Shown here in pieces: positions 38,401 to 44,350 of a DNA stretch of 64,000 nucleotides. The DNA comes from Sipunculus nudus (Eukaryota; Annelida; Sipuncula; Golfingiida; Sipunculidae). The stretch covers positions 61,014,019 through 61,078,018 of the forward strand of contig CM049306.1 of NCBI GenBank assembly GCA_026874595.1. The letters run 5' to 3'. The notes beneath the pieces were generated by a model that worked only from the letters and a program-made list of their open reading frames with translations, searched no databases and had not been told where the DNA came from. Numbering within the stretch: position 1 is the first letter of the stretch; the number at the start of each line of letters is the position of its first letter. A program made the translations under genes and the position numbers.

Positions 38401-40114
38401 CCCTACAAACTGTACATAATACAGTTGTGTTGACTGATTATTCAGTATTTATGAACATAATGGCACTTACTCTCAAGAAAACCAGATAATTGTTACCTTC
38501 ATTGGTTCTTGATTACAGCCTGGCAAGGCATGCTAGGAAGACTTAGGAAAGGTATTCTTGGGCGATGTCAGGGGGTTTTTGACAAAAAAAAAAAACGTGG
38601 CGTAGGTATCAAGTTCCACGGATACCTGCCACATAAAAAAACTTCAAGAAAACTAGATAATATAAATCTTGTACCTGACAAAAAAACATATAAAATCAAA
38701 TATTGTTTGTATGACAAGGAAACTTGTGGATTGGGGGCAGAAAATGTTTATGTATTCAAATGAATAAGAAATTTCACCTAAATTCCTGCTTTAGAGCCTT
38801 AAGCATGAAGATATGTAAAACTTTATCACATGACTCCCTAAACCGTACCCAACTAAACGTTTAACTTCCCTGGACCTGACAGTTGTTGTTCCTTAAGTCA
38901 TGACAATCACTAGGTGGAGCATTTGATGCATCATTCTCCATACAGAAGATTTATCATGAATGTCAAGGATTTATAAAACACACCAGATCTTAACTCTGCA
39001 GTGGAGGTTGATGACAGGTATGTTTATTTTGGGGAAATCCCCTCCAGACATGTTTGTTTTTACCGCTTGAGATGGACACCTACCTGATTCAATTGTTTAA
39101 GGTACATAATTTAAAATTGGCATGTTATGTTACCAGTTTTCAAACACCTTTTACTAGGGCTTTCTAATAATGGAGGGAACTGAAGTGTAGGGAGAGTGTA
39201 TGGAGGCTAGGGCTATGGCAATCTATGTGGGAATAATATCTACTGGATATTATTAAGTTATTTGCATAGATTCCCCTTTTAATATTCATAAGGTTTCAGT
39301 TTGGGGTTGGGGAAACTCTCCCTGACAGGTGTTCAGACTCCATTCTTGAATGGAGGCTGAATGTTCAGACTAGTGGACAGGGGTGGTGGAACATAATAAA
39401 GTGATCTATGAGGACCATTCTGTGGCAAAGATTCATCAAGTAATCTGTTCTGATATTCCAACTTGGAAGCAGGGTCTGACCGTTAGCTGTCACACTCCTT
39501 AACAGTTGCATCACATGACTCCCTAAAAGGAATAATAATTGTTATGGAGTTAACATTCTGACATATACTGTAAGCTAATACATTCAAGCCATTTCTACTT
39601 TCAGTATTTGTTTACAAAATGGGCTTCTGCTATTGAAGATTTAGTCTTCTTAAAGCAAATAGCCAGATAATCAACTACCTTTGAAAAGCTGCATAATTTA
39701 TGCTCAGATCTGCAGGAGCATTTCTGCATCAGTTTTGGTGATCCAGTGACTGACTGCAAATAAAATAGCTATCCAAAAACTGAATGAAGTCCACTCAAAT
39801 CATTATTAACTGTTTGGTCCATTCGGCCAGTTAGCATGACATTCCAACTGCATACCAAACTTGTCTCGTCTTGCTGCGACTTATCCAGCGGACCTGCGCA
39901 TAACACATGGGGTTTTCTATTAAACTAAAATTGAGATTGTTATCATTTATGATTTTATCTGTAGTTAAGATGTTGAGATTTATGTTTTTACCTCTAAAGT
40001 TGGTTCTTTTGTCACAGTTTGTTGACTGGGCACACTCCCATTCTGGCCACTGGAAATTTTGGCAGCTTTCCTGCTCTTCTTTCGCTTCCCTTTTCGGCTG
40101 TCAGCAGCGCTCAT
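1526..40114 (-). CDS. FAM193A: FAM193-family gene (FAM193A-like), 5' part, 11 exons, 3' end outside window
   Basis: Exons in transcript order: 39992-40114, 29793-29961, 28636-28676, 28271-28327, 27916-28022, 15402-15575, 9357-9567, 4973-5097, 4463-4610, 3690-3826, 1526-1621. All junctions are GT/AG and every phase matches, giving 1388 nt, 462 codons plus 2 nt. Seen: a basic N-terminus (residues 5-20); Cys clusters at about residues 78-82 (CLLCRC), 115-118 (CADC) and 158-163 (CNCEAC); helical segments with RDPHQLYQRL, EMKVRLLKQL and LTWELHNKHL; a charged region with KMLKEDWEFF; and a second Cys cluster (CHCPNC) at the end. These blocks and their order match, from memory, the N-terminal half of vertebrate FAM193A. 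Human FAM193A has been reported as a positive regulator of p53; its C-terminal FAM193 domain would lie beyond the left edge. FAM193A versus B cannot be separated here, and many invertebrates may have one gene. The introns total about 37 kb and are mostly mobile DNA. Confidence 0.9.
2280..3633. mobile_element. hAT-type DNA element, 1.35 kb, in intron 10
   Basis: Termini are CAGGGTTGGG (2280) and CCCAACCTTG (ending 3633), inverted with one mismatch, and flanked by 8-bp direct repeats ctgtttag (2272-2279) and ctgtttac (3634-3641, one mismatch). TIR sequence and duplication length are typical of hAT. The inner termini are rich in ATTATGATTAT-like repeats in inverted orientation. The left end carries a 17-nt G run right after the TIR that the right end lacks. 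No transposase motif is visible, so non-autonomous. Confidence 0.8.
3690..3826 (-). CDS. FAM193A: FAM193 exon 10 (residues 386-430)
   Basis: Acceptor ttccttcag|GCTGCA; donor CATAA|GTAAGT. Encodes MKAKQKMLKEDWEFFRAQR, conserved in FAM193A, then a variable Gly/Ser/Glu tail. Phase 0 in, 2 out. Confidence 0.9.
4463..4610 (-). CDS. FAM193A: FAM193 exon 9 (residues 336-385)
   Basis: Acceptor ttaacag|ATTGGG; donor CAGCAG|GTATGG. Encodes a segment with EDAYPNILHRYLKFDDEM and a helical VVWRDCQQHLEEYHEQQ. Phase 2 in, 0 out. Confidence 0.9.
4973..5097 (-). CDS. FAM193A: FAM193 exon 8 (residues 295-335)
   Basis: Acceptor cctttag|GAGAAG; donor CTCAG|GTGAGT. Encodes EKEHLKRFNLTWELHNKHLF and then DPLVQNSLPMLITQL, a highly conserved FAM193 stretch. 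Phase 0 in, 2 out. Confidence 0.93.
5098..5683. other. Intron 7 proximal part
   Basis: A+T-rich intron sequence without a recognisable exon or TE terminus. The distal part (5540-5680) is more complex and would be the 3' flank of the coding-like remnant next to it. Confidence 0.3.
5684..5910 (-). pseudogene. Frameshifted coding-like remnant, unknown protein
   Basis: On the minus strand, two frames join at a 1-nt shift near 5853-5859. The first (5853-5910) reads KLKSGKIVKKRESMKENI; the second includes ERFDLRKSDEENLF, DPWILDDHEKDKG and, before the stop at about 5684, NDPLCRVCRIL. Composition (acidic, aromatic, Cys pair near the end) looks protein-like rather than random, and the frames abut. 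I do not recognise the family. It lies inside intron 7 on the FAM193 strand, so an alternative exon is a less likely option. Confidence 0.35.
5971..6240 (+). mobile_element. tRNA-derived SINE
   Basis: The head has a Pol III A box (TGGCTCAGGGG, 5979-5989) and a B box (GAGTTCAAATC, 6021-6031) at tRNA spacing, with acceptor-like ends GGCT/AGCC. The anticodon arm does not fold properly, so this is not a functional tRNA. A body of about 190 bp follows, with GC-rich complex sequence ending near gatttcttgataaa. Family not identified. Confidence 0.7.
6535..8196 (+). mobile_element. Family A Helentron/pearl-like element, copy A1
   Basis: The 5' end CAAGGGACCTATGGGTCAC is followed by GCTCAGCTGAC. The 3' end has a (GGAC)n-type microsatellite at 8107-8148, then a near-palindrome at 8161-8193 whose arms are TAGCTCAG and CTGAGCTA, then AAAAA. 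The core contains the module AAACGTGCCATGGTCAAAG. No ORF. This microsatellite-plus-hairpin terminus is known from bivalve pearl and Helentron-related elements; family assignment is by architecture only. A 14-nt G run lies at 7506-7519. Confidence 0.65.
8360..8463 (+). repeat. 52-bp tandem duplication
   Basis: Two nearly identical 52-bp copies (8360-8411 and 8412-8463), each containing GATATATTTGTTTATATTAG. They lie just downstream of element A1 in intron 7; the rest of 8197-9356 is A+T-rich with a (TAT)n tract near 9313-9335. Confidence 0.8.
9357..9567 (-). CDS. FAM193A: FAM193 exon 7 (residues 224-294)
   Basis: Acceptor atgctacag|GCTTGTG; donor GAATTG|GTAGGT. Contains VTRDPHQLYQRLESQ, EMKVRLLKQLTSG and a Leu/Ala-rich helix (LLEEYSNLCAAAKTLASFL). 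This is the most strongly FAM193A-like block of the gene and the main basis for the family call. Phase 2 in, 0 out. Confidence 0.93.
9931..10966 (+). mobile_element. Family A element, copy A2 (short subfamily)
   Basis: Starts CAAGTAACCCATGGGTCATG and ends in ...GTCAGCTGAGCTAAAAA with the same 3' near-palindrome. The core is three or more degenerate modules of about 150-200 bp (each with GATTTGTGCCCT and a TTCTGGGG-like start). A GACAGACAGATGG microsatellite precedes the 3' hairpin. It shares its 3' half with copies at 24174 and 31685. Confidence 0.65.
11211..12470 (+). mobile_element. Family C element, copy C1, ~277-bp tandem core, 3' end missing
   Basis: Starts CTAGAATATGGGTAGTC with a partial 5' hairpin and contains four to five tandem units of 277-278 bp. 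Each unit has GATATGAGCTTGGATGTC and usually two copies of the palindrome GGTGGCGCCACC (for example 11506-11517). Compared with copy C2 it stops after CAGTTCACATGTGACC, near the 1.85-kb element starting at 12529. Confidence 0.65.
12529..14375. mobile_element. 1.85-kb element with ACCGTATTT termini
   Basis: Left end ACCGTATTTATGCGTGTATA and right end, read on the minus strand, ACCGTATTTGTTCGTGTACA; similarity continues as GACGAC. A further inverted match, TTTTTCAGCATC, lies at about 12590 and 14280. There is no transposase ORF and no clear target duplication, so I leave the superfamily open. Confidence 0.55.
14409..14464. repeat. Nested palindromes built from TCTAGA/GACGTC
   Basis: 14414-14429 is a perfect 16-bp palindrome (GTCTAGACGTCTAGAC) and 14438-14449 a second of 12 bp (CTAGACGTCTAG). 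The two also form arms of a larger inverted repeat around a 9-bp loop, and GTCTAGAC recurs at 14457-14464. It lies directly right of the 1.85-kb element. Confidence 0.8.
14480..15275 (+). mobile_element. Family D Helentron-like element (left boundary uncertain)
   Basis: The 3' end has a degenerate GGACGG microsatellite (15180-15230), then GCGCCATCGCATAAGCTCAC and GCTAAAAAC, with a decayed hairpin (AGCTCAC against the following AGGTTCGCT). It contains GGTGGCGCCACC at about 14772, as in family C. No ORF. Confidence 0.4.
15402..15575 (-). CDS. FAM193A: FAM193 exon 6 (residues 166-223)
   Basis: Acceptor tatttcag|GCAAAT; donor CACAG|GTGAGA. Encodes a long charged helix (QIEAEHEKETQELQQCWMEL), then HVVRCVYREAG and an acidic Ser/Thr patch (SESDDTETT). 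Phase 2 in, 2 out. It lies between the 12.3-kb intron 5 and the 5.8-kb intron 6. Confidence 0.9.
15780..16060 (+). mobile_element. Family E Helentron-like 3' end
   Basis: GACAGACAGACAAACC (about 16001-16018) is followed by a hairpin with arms TGTCCCCCA and GTGGGGGA around 16028-16054, then AAATAA. The 5' boundary is not visible. Confidence 0.45.
16340..16550 (+). mobile_element. Family F Helentron-like 3' end
   Basis: A degenerate GGACAGA-type tract (16455-16490) is followed by TTAGTAGTCCTC ... GGGACTAGTAA, arms of a weak terminal hairpin. It ends a few bases before copy A3 of family A begins. Confidence 0.35.
16560..18800 (+). mobile_element. Family A element, copy A3, interrupted by C2 and cut off by A4
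   Basis: Starts CAAGGGACCCATGGGTCAG and follows A1 (6535) closely to 16976. It is then split by element C2 (16977-18135) and resumes to about 18800, with the core module AAACGTGCCATGGTCAAAG at about 18426. There another family A start (copy A4) begins inside it. A 12-nt G run is at 18174-18185. Confidence 0.65.
16977..18135 (+). mobile_element. Family C element, copy C2, complete, nested in A3
   Basis: The 5' end TAGAATACGGGTAGTCGAC includes a hairpin GTAGTCG/CGACTAC. The core has three to four units of 277-280 bp with GGTGGCGCCACC (17535, 17815 and others). The 3' end is a hairpin at 18106-18134 with arms GTATCCGC and GCGGATAC. The sequence GTATCCGCC near the left end is the inverse of GGCGGATAC at the right end. 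No ORF with known motifs. Confidence 0.7.
18801..22586 (+). mobile_element. Family A element, copy A4 (3.8 kb, with microsatellites)
   Basis: Starts CAAGGGACCCATGGGTCACG and ends ...GTCAGCTGAGCTAAAAA after a GGACGGACGG tract (22537-22552). The interior contains (GA)n tracts (19449-19530, 20397-20515), G-rich sequence (19840-19880) and the core module near 21900-22580. Because of its length and internal tracts it may be a composite of more than one insertion. Confidence 0.5.
22587..24152 (+). mobile_element. Pearl-like element (family B) with eight ~180-bp repeats
   Basis: The 5' end ACTAGATGTGTCGGAACGAC has a hairpin GTGTCG/CGACAC followed by ATGCCCCCGCC. The core is eight tandem monomers of 177-181 bp (phase marker GGTCAAAAGTAGGTCAAC at about 22682, 22863, 23043, 23220, 23400, 23580, 23760, 23940). 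Then follow an ACGGA-type microsatellite (24068-24104) and a terminal hairpin with arms ATGCCCC and GGGGCAT, ending in AAAA. Terminus, repeat core and ACGG microsatellite are the described layout of bivalve pearl elements. Confidence 0.75.
24174..25117 (+). mobile_element. Family A element, copy A5 (short subfamily)
   Basis: Starts CAAGTGACCCATGGGTCATG and ends GTCAGCTGAGCTAAAAA. It is closely related to A2, with the same order of modules; a 13-nt G run (24893-24905) replaces the CTGGGGGG of A2. It begins about 20 bp after the pearl-like element ends. Confidence 0.65.
25161..27770 (+). mobile_element. Family A element, copy A6, with duplicated core module
   Basis: Starts CAAGGGACCTATGGGTCACG. 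The core module (AACGTGCCATGGTCA) occurs twice, at about 26483 and 27156. A (GGAC)n microsatellite at 27673-27722 and the full 3' near-palindrome with AAAAA close the element 146 bp from FAM193 exon 5. Confidence 0.65.
27840..27946 (+). repeat. 58-bp tandem duplication of the exon 5 end and splice donor
   Basis: Copies 27840-27888 and 27898-27946 differ at one base over 49 bp. The right copy is the functional exon 5 end and donor on the minus strand; the left copy supplies an identical decoy donor 58 bp into intron 5, separated by a poly-T tract in transcript sense. Confidence 0.85.
27916..28022 (-). CDS. FAM193A: FAM193 exon 5 (residues 131-165)
   Basis: Acceptor ttttgcag|GAG; donor AGGAG|GTGAGT. 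Pro/acidic stretch ending in AAVCNCEACTERR, the third Cys pair. Phase 0 in, 2 out. The last 36 exon bases plus the donor are copied 58 bp downstream (27840-27888). Use of that second donor would put an in-frame TGA directly after CTERR. Confidence 0.9.
28271..28327 (-). CDS. FAM193A: FAM193 exon 4 (57 nt, residues 112-130)
   Basis: Encodes LYVCADCKKTVEEEDKKVL between ttttgtag and CTG|GTGAGT. The CxxC pair may complete a zinc-binding site with the exon 2 cysteines (inference). A C-D-C-(K/R)2-T-V-E pattern is what I recall from vertebrate FAM193A at this position. Phase 0/0, so it could be skipped without a frameshift. Confidence 0.85.
28636..28676 (-). CDS. FAM193A: FAM193 exon 3 (41-nt micro-exon, residues 98-111)
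   Basis: Small exon GDEGDGKEGGGFPQ between gcag and CCCCAG|GTTTGT. Its phase (1 in, 0 out) is exactly what exons 2 and 4 require, which supports it despite its size. Low-complexity Gly/acidic linker between the two Cys clusters. Skipping it would shift the frame. Confidence 0.75.
28781..28970 (+). repeat. Degenerate minisatellite, ~32-40-bp unit
   Basis: Five to six units around CACATTAGCTGGATCAAACA with gains and losses, in intron 2. Confidence 0.6.
29793..29961 (-). CDS. FAM193A: FAM193 exon 2 (residues 42-97)
   Basis: Acceptor ttttccag|GCC and donor GATCAAG|GTTGGT. Encodes an acidic helix (AKDIEELERLMDEEDG) followed by the first Cys cluster, GRERCLLCRCENPD. 169 nt; enters in phase 0 and leaves in phase 1. 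Confidence 0.9.
30000..31645 (+). mobile_element. Family G Helentron-like element with ~140-bp repeats, interrupted
   Basis: Tandem units of about 140 bp (marker GGTTTTGGTCAAAAGGTTTG) run from about 30180 to 31560 and end in GACTGACAGATGCACAAAC, then a hairpin with arms TATCCC and GGGGATA near 31612-31643. An insertion of about 0.5 kb (30703-31198) splits the array. Unit boundaries are approximate. Confidence 0.5.
30703..31198. mobile_element. Insertion with AAGGGAC termini inside family G
   Basis: Left end AAGGGACATAATCAGG and right end (minus) AAAGGGACCCAATCACC are similar inverted ends, abutting TTCA on the left and TTAA on the right, which suggests a TTAA-targeting element. An open frame at 30909-31187 (plus) shows no known motif. 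Confidence 0.4.
31685..32248 (+). mobile_element. Family A element, copy A7 (internally deleted)
   Basis: Starts CCAGGGACCTATGGGTCACG and ends AGTCAACTGAGCTAAAAAC after GACAGACAGACAGATGG. The 3' half matches A2 and A5. 564 bp. Confidence 0.6.
32249..33517. other. Intron 1 sequence with TE-derived remnants
   Basis: A degenerate direct repeat around AGCAGTGACAC lies near 32640 and 32718. At 32790-33000 there are remnants resembling the family A core (for example TTTGTTTCAAATGTTAGG). The 118-codon open frame at 32817-33173 lies in this remnant and is not considered a gene. Confidence 0.35.
33518..35050 (+). mobile_element. Two family A starts in tandem (A8, A9), interrupted by a MITE
   Basis: Starts at about 33518 (CTAGGGACCCATGGGTCAC) and 33837 (CAAGGGACCCATGGGTCACA). 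The second continues through the family core (34200-34600), resumes after the Harbinger-type MITE at 34948, and loses similarity near 35040. Neither has the usual 3' hairpin. Confidence 0.5.
34599..34944. mobile_element. PIF/Harbinger-type MITE, 346 bp
   Basis: Inverted ends GGCCAAAAAAAATAA and inner TGGTTCTCAGGCAC on both sides (about 35 bp, a few mismatches), flanked by TAA at 34596-34598 and 34945-34947. A 3-bp TAA/TTA duplication and a GGCC start are typical of PIF/Harbinger. Removing it restores the family A sequence on both sides. Confidence 0.75.
35051..35640 (+). mobile_element. Family H Helentron-like element
   Basis: Two divergent modules of about 290 bp (each with TTTTTGGA(C/T)CAATC and AAGGTCATGACCC-like text) end in GTGGCAGAGGCGGCGGGACC and a terminal hairpin at 35614-35639 with arms CCCAGACT and AGTCTGGG, then TATACAAT. 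The left boundary is unclear. Confidence 0.45.
36005..36850. mobile_element. hAT-type element, 846 bp, with perfect 8-bp TSD
   Basis: Termini TAGTGTTGGGACG and, inverted, TAGGGTTGGGACG. The flanking 8-bp duplication gccagtat is identical at 35997-36004 and 36851-36858. Subterminal zones are rich in GATATCG/CGATATC repeats in both orientations. No transposase motif; the 117-codon frame at 36123-36476 is not recognisable. Confidence 0.85.
36859..39991. other. Intron 1, 5' part
   Basis: Mostly unique-looking sequence with a 19-nt G run (37126-37144). It contains one lysine-rich open frame at 38509-38763 (listed separately). No other feature is supported. Confidence 0.35.
38509..38763 (+). pseudogene. 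Lysine-rich ORF with a DnaQ-like ExoI motif, possible remnant
   Basis: 84 codons, very Lys-rich. YCLYDKETCGLG near the C-terminus resembles the ExoI motif of DEDDh 3'-5' exonucleases (hhhDxETTGL), but the frame stops 11 residues later and nothing else of the fold is visible. It is antisense to FAM193 in intron 1. It may be a fragment of a mobile-element gene or chance. Confidence 0.2.
39992..40114 (-). CDS. FAM193A: FAM193 exon 1 (start codon, residues 1-41)
   Basis: Starts MSAADSRKGKRKKSRKAAK, a Lys/Arg-rich N-terminus that could act as a nuclear localisation signal (inference). The start is supported by an in-frame TAA at 40175-40177 with no ATG between, and by A at -3 (context gagaATGa). 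It ends ...TTAGAG|GTAAAA in phase 0, compatible with exon 2. Intron 1 is about 10.0 kb. Confidence 0.88.
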
Positions 40115-40145
40115 TCTCACTGTTACACTTGGCGATATAACACAT
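40101..40145 (-). CDS. Possible upstream ORF overlapping the FAM193 start
   Basis: An ATG 31 nt upstream of the FAM193 ATG opens a 14-codon frame (MCYIAKCNSENERC) ending in a TGA that overlaps the first codons of the main ORF. It exists in the mRNA only if transcription starts upstream of 40145. If so, leaky scanning would be needed to reach the main start. Confidence 0.3.
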   Translation of the reverse strand: MCYIAKCNSENERC

Positions 40146-40290
40146 ATATCACGCGTCTCTGTATGAGACGAAAATTAAACTGGCTAGGTAAATAACATTA
40201 CGAAATGGTAGAACAATCGACCGATTCGGGTGCCAGACTTCAATATGGCGGACACTTGGTCGAAGTTCCCATGATGCTACACTGCGTGGT
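40115..40290 (-). promoter_or_regulatory. Presumptive FAM193 5'UTR/promoter with YY1-like site
   Basis: Sequence immediately upstream of exon 1. On the plus strand, 40241-40253 reads CAATATGGCGGAC, close to the YY1 core AANATGGCGNC often found near metazoan housekeeping transcription starts. No TATA box is evident at a fixed position. The transcription start is unknown. Confidence 0.35.
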
Positions 40291-41540
40291 TTACATAGTC
40301 TACACCAGGGGAATATACGAATGGTGCAATCTCATTCCTAACTTGAAAGAAGCCGAGGATGAAATGAAATGTCTTTTACAGCATAACCTCATGTATTTTT
40401 TATTAGCCTTAAGACTCCGAATCTTAAGTCCATATGTCCGCAGTATTTTAGCAGATAACTCGAACTTTGTAAAATTTACCATGTGGTCTGCTTCATGAAA
40501 GTTACGTTTCCTACCAATAGATGGCGCTTTTAAGGGGGGGGGGGGCATATATCTAGGCCTGCATATGCCAAACAGTGGGGGACTGGTGGAGGTTACAAGC
40601 AGTTGATACACCATTTCCATCTCTCCGTAGAAATATATTTCAAATATATTTTCATTTCTTATCGTATACAGAAGTTTGATCTCCAGATATGAGGATCTTG
40701 AATAATCATAGCAATTAAAAATATACAAAATTTAATATATATTAATTTAATAAAAGCAGCAATCTTTAGAGATTTTGGAGAACAGGGTCGAAAATAAAAA
40801 TAAAATAATTTTCTAAACATATAAATAAATAAAAAGTTACAAATAAGGCGCACCGCACACACACGTGCACACAGCGTTCATCAGAATCGACCCTCTAAAT
40901 TACGGGGATTTTTTTTACGATAAAATTTATTTCAGTGAATGGATTTCAATTATCGGCAGTGTTACTATTGGGCTCCATGTCTTCATCCCTTCAAAGAAAT
41001 CCTGTGTGACATGTATAAATGAAAATGGATTGAATTTTGAGTTCTCAAACATGCACCATTTTACAAATTTAAGCACTAGCACATATGTTGTAGGTATATG
41101 CTATCTACAAGCAGACTAATTTGCAAAGATTTCGTCTTGACCGGTAAAGAATTCGTCATCGTCCTCCATATCCTGTTTGTCCTCCATTCTGCAGAACATT
41201 TTTTTTGTGACTATACCCCCCTGTCTTTATTTAATTTCCCATAAATTCTTATTTTAGTAGGCCCACACACTGCTGCCACCTAGAGGGACAATATAAGGCA
41301 TTGCACGTAAATTGCTGTGCAAATGTGAAAAGGAAATTGATTTATTTTCAAGATATATTCGGCCTTGGAGTGAAACATTGAAAAACTGATCGATATTGAC
41401 ACGAAAGTCACAATTTTACTTGATTTTTGCATTTTTGGGCCAATATTTTCAAATAACAATCATGAAATGTTGGTTGCATTAGCCTACTTGCATGTCTTGT
41501 ATTCACGAACACATACACAATATTAACTGATATCTTTATT
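40291..41540. other. Intergenic region upstream of FAM193
   Basis: No gene supported. It contains a 12-nt G run (40534-40545) and two CTCF-consensus-like sites (40514-40528 plus; 41272-41286 minus). The 97-codon frame 40205-40498 begins next to the YY1-like site but has no recognisable domain. Confidence 0.35.
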
Positions 41541-41544
41541 TAAA

Positions 41545-42190
41545 TGTGGTATATCCTCCTCAGTTCACATTCCTGATGATATATCATTATAAATGTGGTA
41601 TATATCCTCCTCAGTTCACATTCCTGATGATATATCATTATAAATGTGGTATATATCCTCCTCAGTTCACATTCCTGATGATATATCATTATAAATGTGG
41701 TATATATCCTCCTCAGTTCACATTCCTGAAGATATATCATTATAAATGTGGTATATCCTCCTCAGTTCACATTCCTGATGATATATCATTATAAATGTGG
41801 TATATCCTCCTCAGTTCACATTCCTGATGATATATCATTATAAATGTGGTATATCCTCCACAGTTCACATTCCTGATGATATATCATTATAAATGTGGTA
41901 TATCCTCCTCAGTTCACATTCCTGATGATATATCATTATAAATGTGGTATATCCTCCTCAGTTCACATTCCTGATGATATATCATTATAAATGTGGTATA
42001 TCCTCCTCAGTTCACATTCCTGATGATATATCATTATAAATGTGGTATATCCTCCACAGTTCACATTCATGATATTATTAAAAATATGGTATATGCTCCA
42101 CGGTTCACATTCATGATATTATTAAAAATATGGTATATGCTCCACGGTTCACATTCCTGATGATATCATTATAAACGTGACATCCACCAC
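41545..42190 (+). repeat. Minisatellite, 49/51-bp unit, about 13 copies
   Basis: Unit contains CTCAGTTCACATTCCTGATG. The first four intervals are 51 bp (extra TA in GTATATATCC) and later ones 49 bp; the last three copies are diverged (CCACGGTTCACATTC). Confidence 0.9.
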
Positions 42191-42959
42191 AATGCATATT
42201 TCTAATGCTGTCATTATAAATGTGACACGCTTTGCAATTCCCCTCCTACATGCAGTTCCGTATGAATTGAATCGATTTATAAGTTTATATAGTTATAAAA
42301 CAAAGTTTATACATGCAAAGCATACATTGCTTTATATTTTTTTCCACATGCTATATTGAGGATCATGGTTCTTTTAAACTGAAATTATGACCGTAAAGAA
42401 GTCGAATGTAAAAGAATAAGACCAGCTATATATATATATGTACAGAATATTAATTAAACATATATAGTTATAGATGCATGTATCTCGCGTGTAGGAAACT
42501 ACAACTTTAGAAACCCTTTGATACTTATATATATTATATAGATGAGTTTCTGTAGCGACAGTATATCCGTCAGGAAAAACGGTCTTTGGGGTGGGGGGAT
42601 TTACTTATTAAAACATAGTTATACATGGTATAGCCCCTTTAGACAAGATTGTCTGATCTGCCACAGGACCCTGTTGGGATATACAGTTTATTCAATGTAT
42701 AAAACATGTAAAATGCAATCAGAATTAATAAAGTGACTAAAGATAAAATTATGCAGCAAAATGGGATATTACACATGAAAATATATAATTATGACATTAA
42801 CGAAATATACAGCAAGATGTGATATTAAACATGAATATAAAACTCTGACATGCAACGCAATATACAAGGCAATCATGAGTGTTATATAAATATGAAATAT
42901 AACAGAGTTTGAAATATAGCATGCAATATATGTCATAAAAAGCACAGAGGTTTATTACA
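42191..42959. other. A+T-rich intergenic DNA
   Basis: Rich in TATA-type runs. I see no gene, RNA or recognisable element. Confidence 0.4.
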
Positions 42960-44350
42960 TGACACTTTTTTTAAAGACCTATAAGGAGGAGCAGTTTCTT
43001 TGAGATTCATTTAATGTGTTCCACAAAGTAGGACCTCAGCATAAAAATGATTTCTCTAAATAGTCTGTCCGAGGTTTGGGTACATATAATTTATTGGAAT
43101 AGCTATTGTGTGTATCATGTTTGTGGACTTGGCGAACAAAAGTGAACCGGTCGGTCATATAGGATGGACTTCAGTTATTCAGACATTTAAACATTAGGAT
43201 GCGAGTCAGATATTCATGTCGTTGTTCAACTGATTTAATGCCAAGGGACTGACGGATAACTGTTATGCTATACATTCATGAATAAAATTGCGGCTTATAA
43301 TACGTGCGACTCGATTTTGAAGATTTTGAATAGGAGTAAGACAAGAAGAAGACCGCATTTCCCCAGATTGTGAGGCCGTATAGTCAATATGTGGCTGAAT
43401 CAAGCCAGTGTACATTTTCGATGCGGTGTCTTGAGGTATGTATCGACTGCACCTAAAGAGTGCACCTACTTTATAGAGGAGAGCTTTTTGCATACTTGTT
43501 CAGAGTGATCCGTCCATGTTAGGTTTTCATTAAGCACTAATCCTAAGTATAAGTGATACTATTAGATTGTTTGATGGGCTGGTCAAATGCTGTGATATTA
43601 AGGTCCAAAGTCTCCATAAAACGGGATCTGAAGAGGATGGTTGATGATTTTTCGATATTGATTTAGAGCTTATTATTATTAAAACATTTAGATAAAGTAG
43701 TGACGCCGTGTTGAAGTTCCTGTCTAATTTTGTAAGAATCATTACTTGTATAGTAAATAATGGTGTCATCCGCAAAAAGATTACATTGACGATTGCCAGT
43801 GTTTCCAGTAACAGAAGCTGATCGGGGGGGGGGGGGGGGGGTCCAGGGGGTCCGGACCCCCCCCCCCTTTTTCACCGGAAACAACGTTTTTTTAAGGGCT
43901 TCAGACAAAATTTTTGCGGTCTGGACCCCCCCCCCCCTTTTCCAGACCTGGGGACATTTTTTAGGGTTTCATTAGTCCTTCGGGGTTTGACCCCCCCCCC
44001 CCTTTCCCAAATCCTGGATCCGCCCCTGCAGTAATATCATTTACATAAATTAAAAATAATATGGGTCCTAATACAGAAATTAGGTGTGTTCCATTTTTTA
44101 ACAGGATGGTGTGAAGATACTGCGTTAGCTTTTTTTTGCAGCAGAGATCTGTCGGAGAGATAGTTCTAAATTAGTTCATGTGATTTACCATGGAAACCGT
44201 AATTATTTAATTTTTCTAAGAGAATGCCATGACTGATATTGTGGATACATTTCTTGAGATCGAAGAAGCAAGCCCCTGTGAAACGTTTAGTATCAATTGC
44301 ATGGAGCCAATTGTCCACAACAGAAAGTAGATTGATCATGAGTTATCATG
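42960..44350 (-). mobile_element. Decayed non-LTR retrotransposon, RT domain to 3' end
   Basis: Read on the minus strand with frameshifts and stops. LLSVVDNWLHAIDTKRFTG leads to RT block A with FFDLKK (about 44256-44267), then SHGILLEKLNNYGFHG, block C VLGPILFLIYVNDI (about 44035-44077), and FADDT (43762-43776) as the YxDD equivalent. After the RT come YTGLIQPHIDY and NLQNRVARII, then SVEQRHEYLTRILMFKCLNN and PTLWNTLNES. These blocks are typical of CR1/Jockey-type LINEs. The 5' half is missing; a MITE splits it between block C and FADD. Confidence 0.8.
43812..44028 (-). mobile_element. CAGGGGCGGATCC-type MITE inserted in the LINE
   Basis: Minus-strand start CAGGGGCGGATCCAGGATTT; the other end is CAGAAGCTGATC. 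Flanked by the direct repeat cagtaa (43806-43811, 44029-44034). It contains runs of G/C (an 18-nt G run at 43824-43841, several C runs) and GAAGGACTAATGAAA shared with copies at 48485 and 53179. Probably hAT-like. Confidence 0.65.

Noticed and set aside
40205..40498. Divergent gene with a 97-codon ORF starting beside the FAM193 promoter
   Set aside because: No recognisable domain, no donor that clearly extends it, and a composition consistent with chance.
41540..41794. ORFs on both strands with repeated peptides
   Set aside because: They are translations of the 49/51-bp minisatellite; the 51-bp period keeps the frame open by chance.
43793..43975. Gly/Pro-rich ORFs over G and C runs
   Set aside because: Produced by homopolymers of the MITE inserted in the LINE.
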